A stretch of DNA of 64,000 bases from assembly GCA_040219235.1 (NCBI GenBank), contig JAVJSV010000012.1, positions 806,001-870,000 on the forward strand, in the 5' to 3' direction. The notes below the pieces were generated by a model. The model was given only the letters and a program-made list of their open reading frames with translations. It did not search any database and was not told the DNA's origin. The DNA is from Rhodospirillaceae bacterium. GTDB taxonomy: Bacteria; Pseudomonadota; Alphaproteobacteria; Rhodospirillales; Rhodospirillaceae. Shown piece by piece: positions 62,637-64,000 of the stretch; the first letter of the stretch is position 1; every line of letters begins with the position of its first letter. The translations under genes were made by a program, and so were the position numbers.

Positions 62637-62976
62637 GGAAAAACTCTCCGGACGATATCGCGAGTTATTAACTGTCACGGACATAGACGACACGTATTCT
62701 CAATGTCCAGCGAGGTCAGGTGTGTTGACTGAATATAGGCTGCAAACTGAGCTATTTTAGCTTGACATGTTCGCCTGATGACTAAAGGCTCGGTGGTGAC
62801 TGCGTTCCTCAAGGATGATCGCCTTGAAATGAAGGCATCGAGAGTGCGACTGGTGGCCATACTTGCGAAACGGGTTTTGAATTCGCCAATCATTTAAGCA
62901 TGATGTGCTTCTAATAATCGGAATCTGTGCGAGAGTGAGCCGCGCAATCCGCTTGCGAGCAGAAATTTGGGACGTC
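62637..62976 (+). other. 340-base divergent gap
   Basis: No supported gene, repeat or RNA was seen between the divergent CHRD gene and the second paralogue. It should hold two promoters back to back, but I found no clear boxes. Small open frames here overlap the two genes and look like shadow. Confidence 0.35.
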
Positions 62977-64000
62977 ATGAAAAAAGATATGAAATTAAAA
63001 ACGTTATCAGCAATCGGAGCGCTAGCGCTTGGCGCAAGCTCTTCCACGCCCACTGTTGCAGATGTGGACACGGAACGCACCATTGGTTTGGTCGTAGTGT
63101 CGTTTTACACGTCGGTCTACGAGACAAAATACATGGAGGAATGCCCTCGAGGTTTGGCCATCGGCAATGATGAAATCTGGTGGAAGAGCCTAGAGCCAGG
63201 GATACGCGATGAACTCACCGACGGAGGCGAGATCGAACCCGTCACGGGCACTCGCCGCGCCATGTCCGCAAAGCGTGGCCCCAACGGTGAAGACGTTTGC
63301 GCTTTCCCAACCATCGTTGAAGACCCACCACACAAGGTTGTCGAGGGCGATATTTCTTACGGCATGAATCTGGATGGTTTACTAGAAGGTGGTGCAACCC
63401 CAAAAACATGCAGCCACAAGAACTTCACAACACCGGACGGAAAGCCCGGGATCGACAATCAAATGTACCGTCTACTGGGCTGCACCTTTGGCTGGCGCGA
63501 TAGCGGATATGTTGAAACCAACGCAAATGGCGAACTCATAGATACATCTCAGGGGATCATCCTCATTGAAGTTAGCGACGTAGACGACAGACGCAATGAT
63601 GACGATGTTACCGTGCGGATGTACCGTGCCAATGACATTTTTCCGAAGGACGCCCAGGGTAATGTTTTAGCATACGCCAGTTATCGAGTTCATGACATAC
63701 CGGGCTACGGTAATGCTGCCAAAGGCCGCATTGTTGATGGTGTGTTGTCTACGGATCCAATTGAGGCATTCCTGCCGTACTATGGCAATCTTGCTCATTC
63801 CGAGATTCATCTGCGCGACATGCGTATGGAATTGGATCTTGAAGCGATTGAAGACCGGGCTAAGGGTATTATTGCTGGTTATCGCGACGTCGAGAATTTT
63901 TGGAGCTACTTTCGCAAGGGCGGCTATCTGGCTGTAACTGGACAGTTCAGTTGCCCGGCAATGTATGTGGCAGCCCATGAGCTTGCGGATGGATACCCAG
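62977..64000 (+). CDS. Exported hypothetical protein, paralogue B, cut by the window end
   Basis: The frame opens with ATG at 62977 (MKKDMKLKTLSAIGALALG, a signal peptide) and stays open to the last base, 341 codons. Its motifs match paralogue A (60848-62008) in order: NDEIWW, RGPNGEDVC, TPKTCSHKNFTTP, PGIDNQMYRLLGC, DVDDRRNDDDVTV, LPYYGN, FSCPAM and DGYP at the cut. About 30 more residues are expected beyond the window. Function unknown; a secreted protein of the same cluster. A second ATG at 62989 is in frame. Confidence 0.8.
   Translation, partial: MKKDMKLKTLSAIGALALGASSSTPTVADVDTERTIGLVVVSFYTSVYETKYMEECPRGLAIGNDEIWWKSLEPGIRDELTDGGEIEPVTGTRRAMSAKRGPNGEDVCAFPTIVEDPPHKVVEGDISYGMNLDGLLEGGATPKTCSHKNFTTPDGKPGIDNQMYRLLGCTFGWRDSGYVETNANGELIDTSQGIILIEVSDVDDRRNDDDVTVRMYRANDIFPKDAQGNVLAYASYRVHDIPGYGNAAKGRIVDGVLSTDPIEAFLPYYGNLAHSEIHLRDMRMELDLEAIEDRAKGIIAGYRDVENFWSYFRKGGYLAVTGQFSCPAMYVAAHELADGYP

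Noticed and set aside
1-64000. CRISPR arrays, insertion sequences, integrases, tRNA or rRNA genes
   Set aside because: No regular repeat-spacer blocks, transposase motifs or cloverleaf-like sequences were recognised while reading both strands.

Overview
The window looks like one contig piece from a medium-GC alphaproteobacterium, probably marine. The signs are a Shemin-type 5-aminolevulinate synthase, the DUF2849-sulfite reductase-DUF934-CysH gene order typical of that class, and the general gene style. This is inference; no rRNA, tRNA, insertion sequence, CRISPR array or phage gene was seen. Several genes appear to start with GTG or TTG.

Positions 1-15413 form a surface-glycan region. The + strand carries a nonulosonic (sialic-acid-like) sugar pathway: a CBS-NeuB-SAF-TIM-barrel fusion, a GMD-type nucleotide-sugar dehydratase, a CMP-sugar synthetase, a DapA/NanA-family aldolase, a second divergent NeuB and a PhyH-type oxygenase. 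The - strand carries a sulfotransferase-glycosyltransferase fusion, a second glycosyltransferase and GalE. A short chimeric gene joins the N-terminal domain of the neighbouring glycosyltransferase to the end of a TIM barrel.

Positions 15725-26955 are a compact + strand sulfate-assimilation and siroheme operon: SUMT, DUF2849, sulfite reductase, DUF934, Fe-S CysH, CysD, CysNC, HemA, HemC, HemD, HemB and the CysG N-terminal domain. It encodes nearly every step from glycine plus succinyl-CoA to siroheme next to the enzyme that needs siroheme. HemC has lost its cofactor-attaching cysteine in frame, while a Cys-Arg-Thr triplet remains readable in the +1 frame. CysH looks like an APS reductase, so PAPS from the fused CysC may serve the sulfotransferase.

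Positions 27468-30330 hold a small catabolic set (BKACE/DUF849, ureidoglycolate-lyase-like, FAD monooxygenase). Positions 30426-44798 hold the most striking locus. A pentaheme cytochrome faces a tightly packed seven-gene - strand operon: a flavin/cNMP-binding/4x[4Fe-4S] reductase fusion, a membrane cytochrome-b-like protein, an FHA-TM-decaheme cytochrome, a small exported protein, a double GlcG/HbpS protein, an outer-membrane beta-barrel and a 1281-residue decaheme cytochrome with a LVIVD beta-propeller. Together they read as a possible electron route from NAD(P)H across both membranes, with cNMP and phosphopeptide sensing built in. A good promoter and two TTGCACAA repeats exactly 42 bp apart lie upstream.

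Positions 45342-54144 hold housekeeping genes (transglutaminase-like, trhO, GST) and a cupin, beta-propeller, Asp/Glu-racemase-like and MFS catabolic cluster with a possible amidohydrolase remnant. Positions 54196-64000 hold a periplasmic set: two CHRD proteins, a triheme cytochrome, a HiPIP-like protein, a triple COG4315-repeat protein, a DUF1552/DUF1592 pair, and two paralogous secreted proteins, the last cut by the window end.
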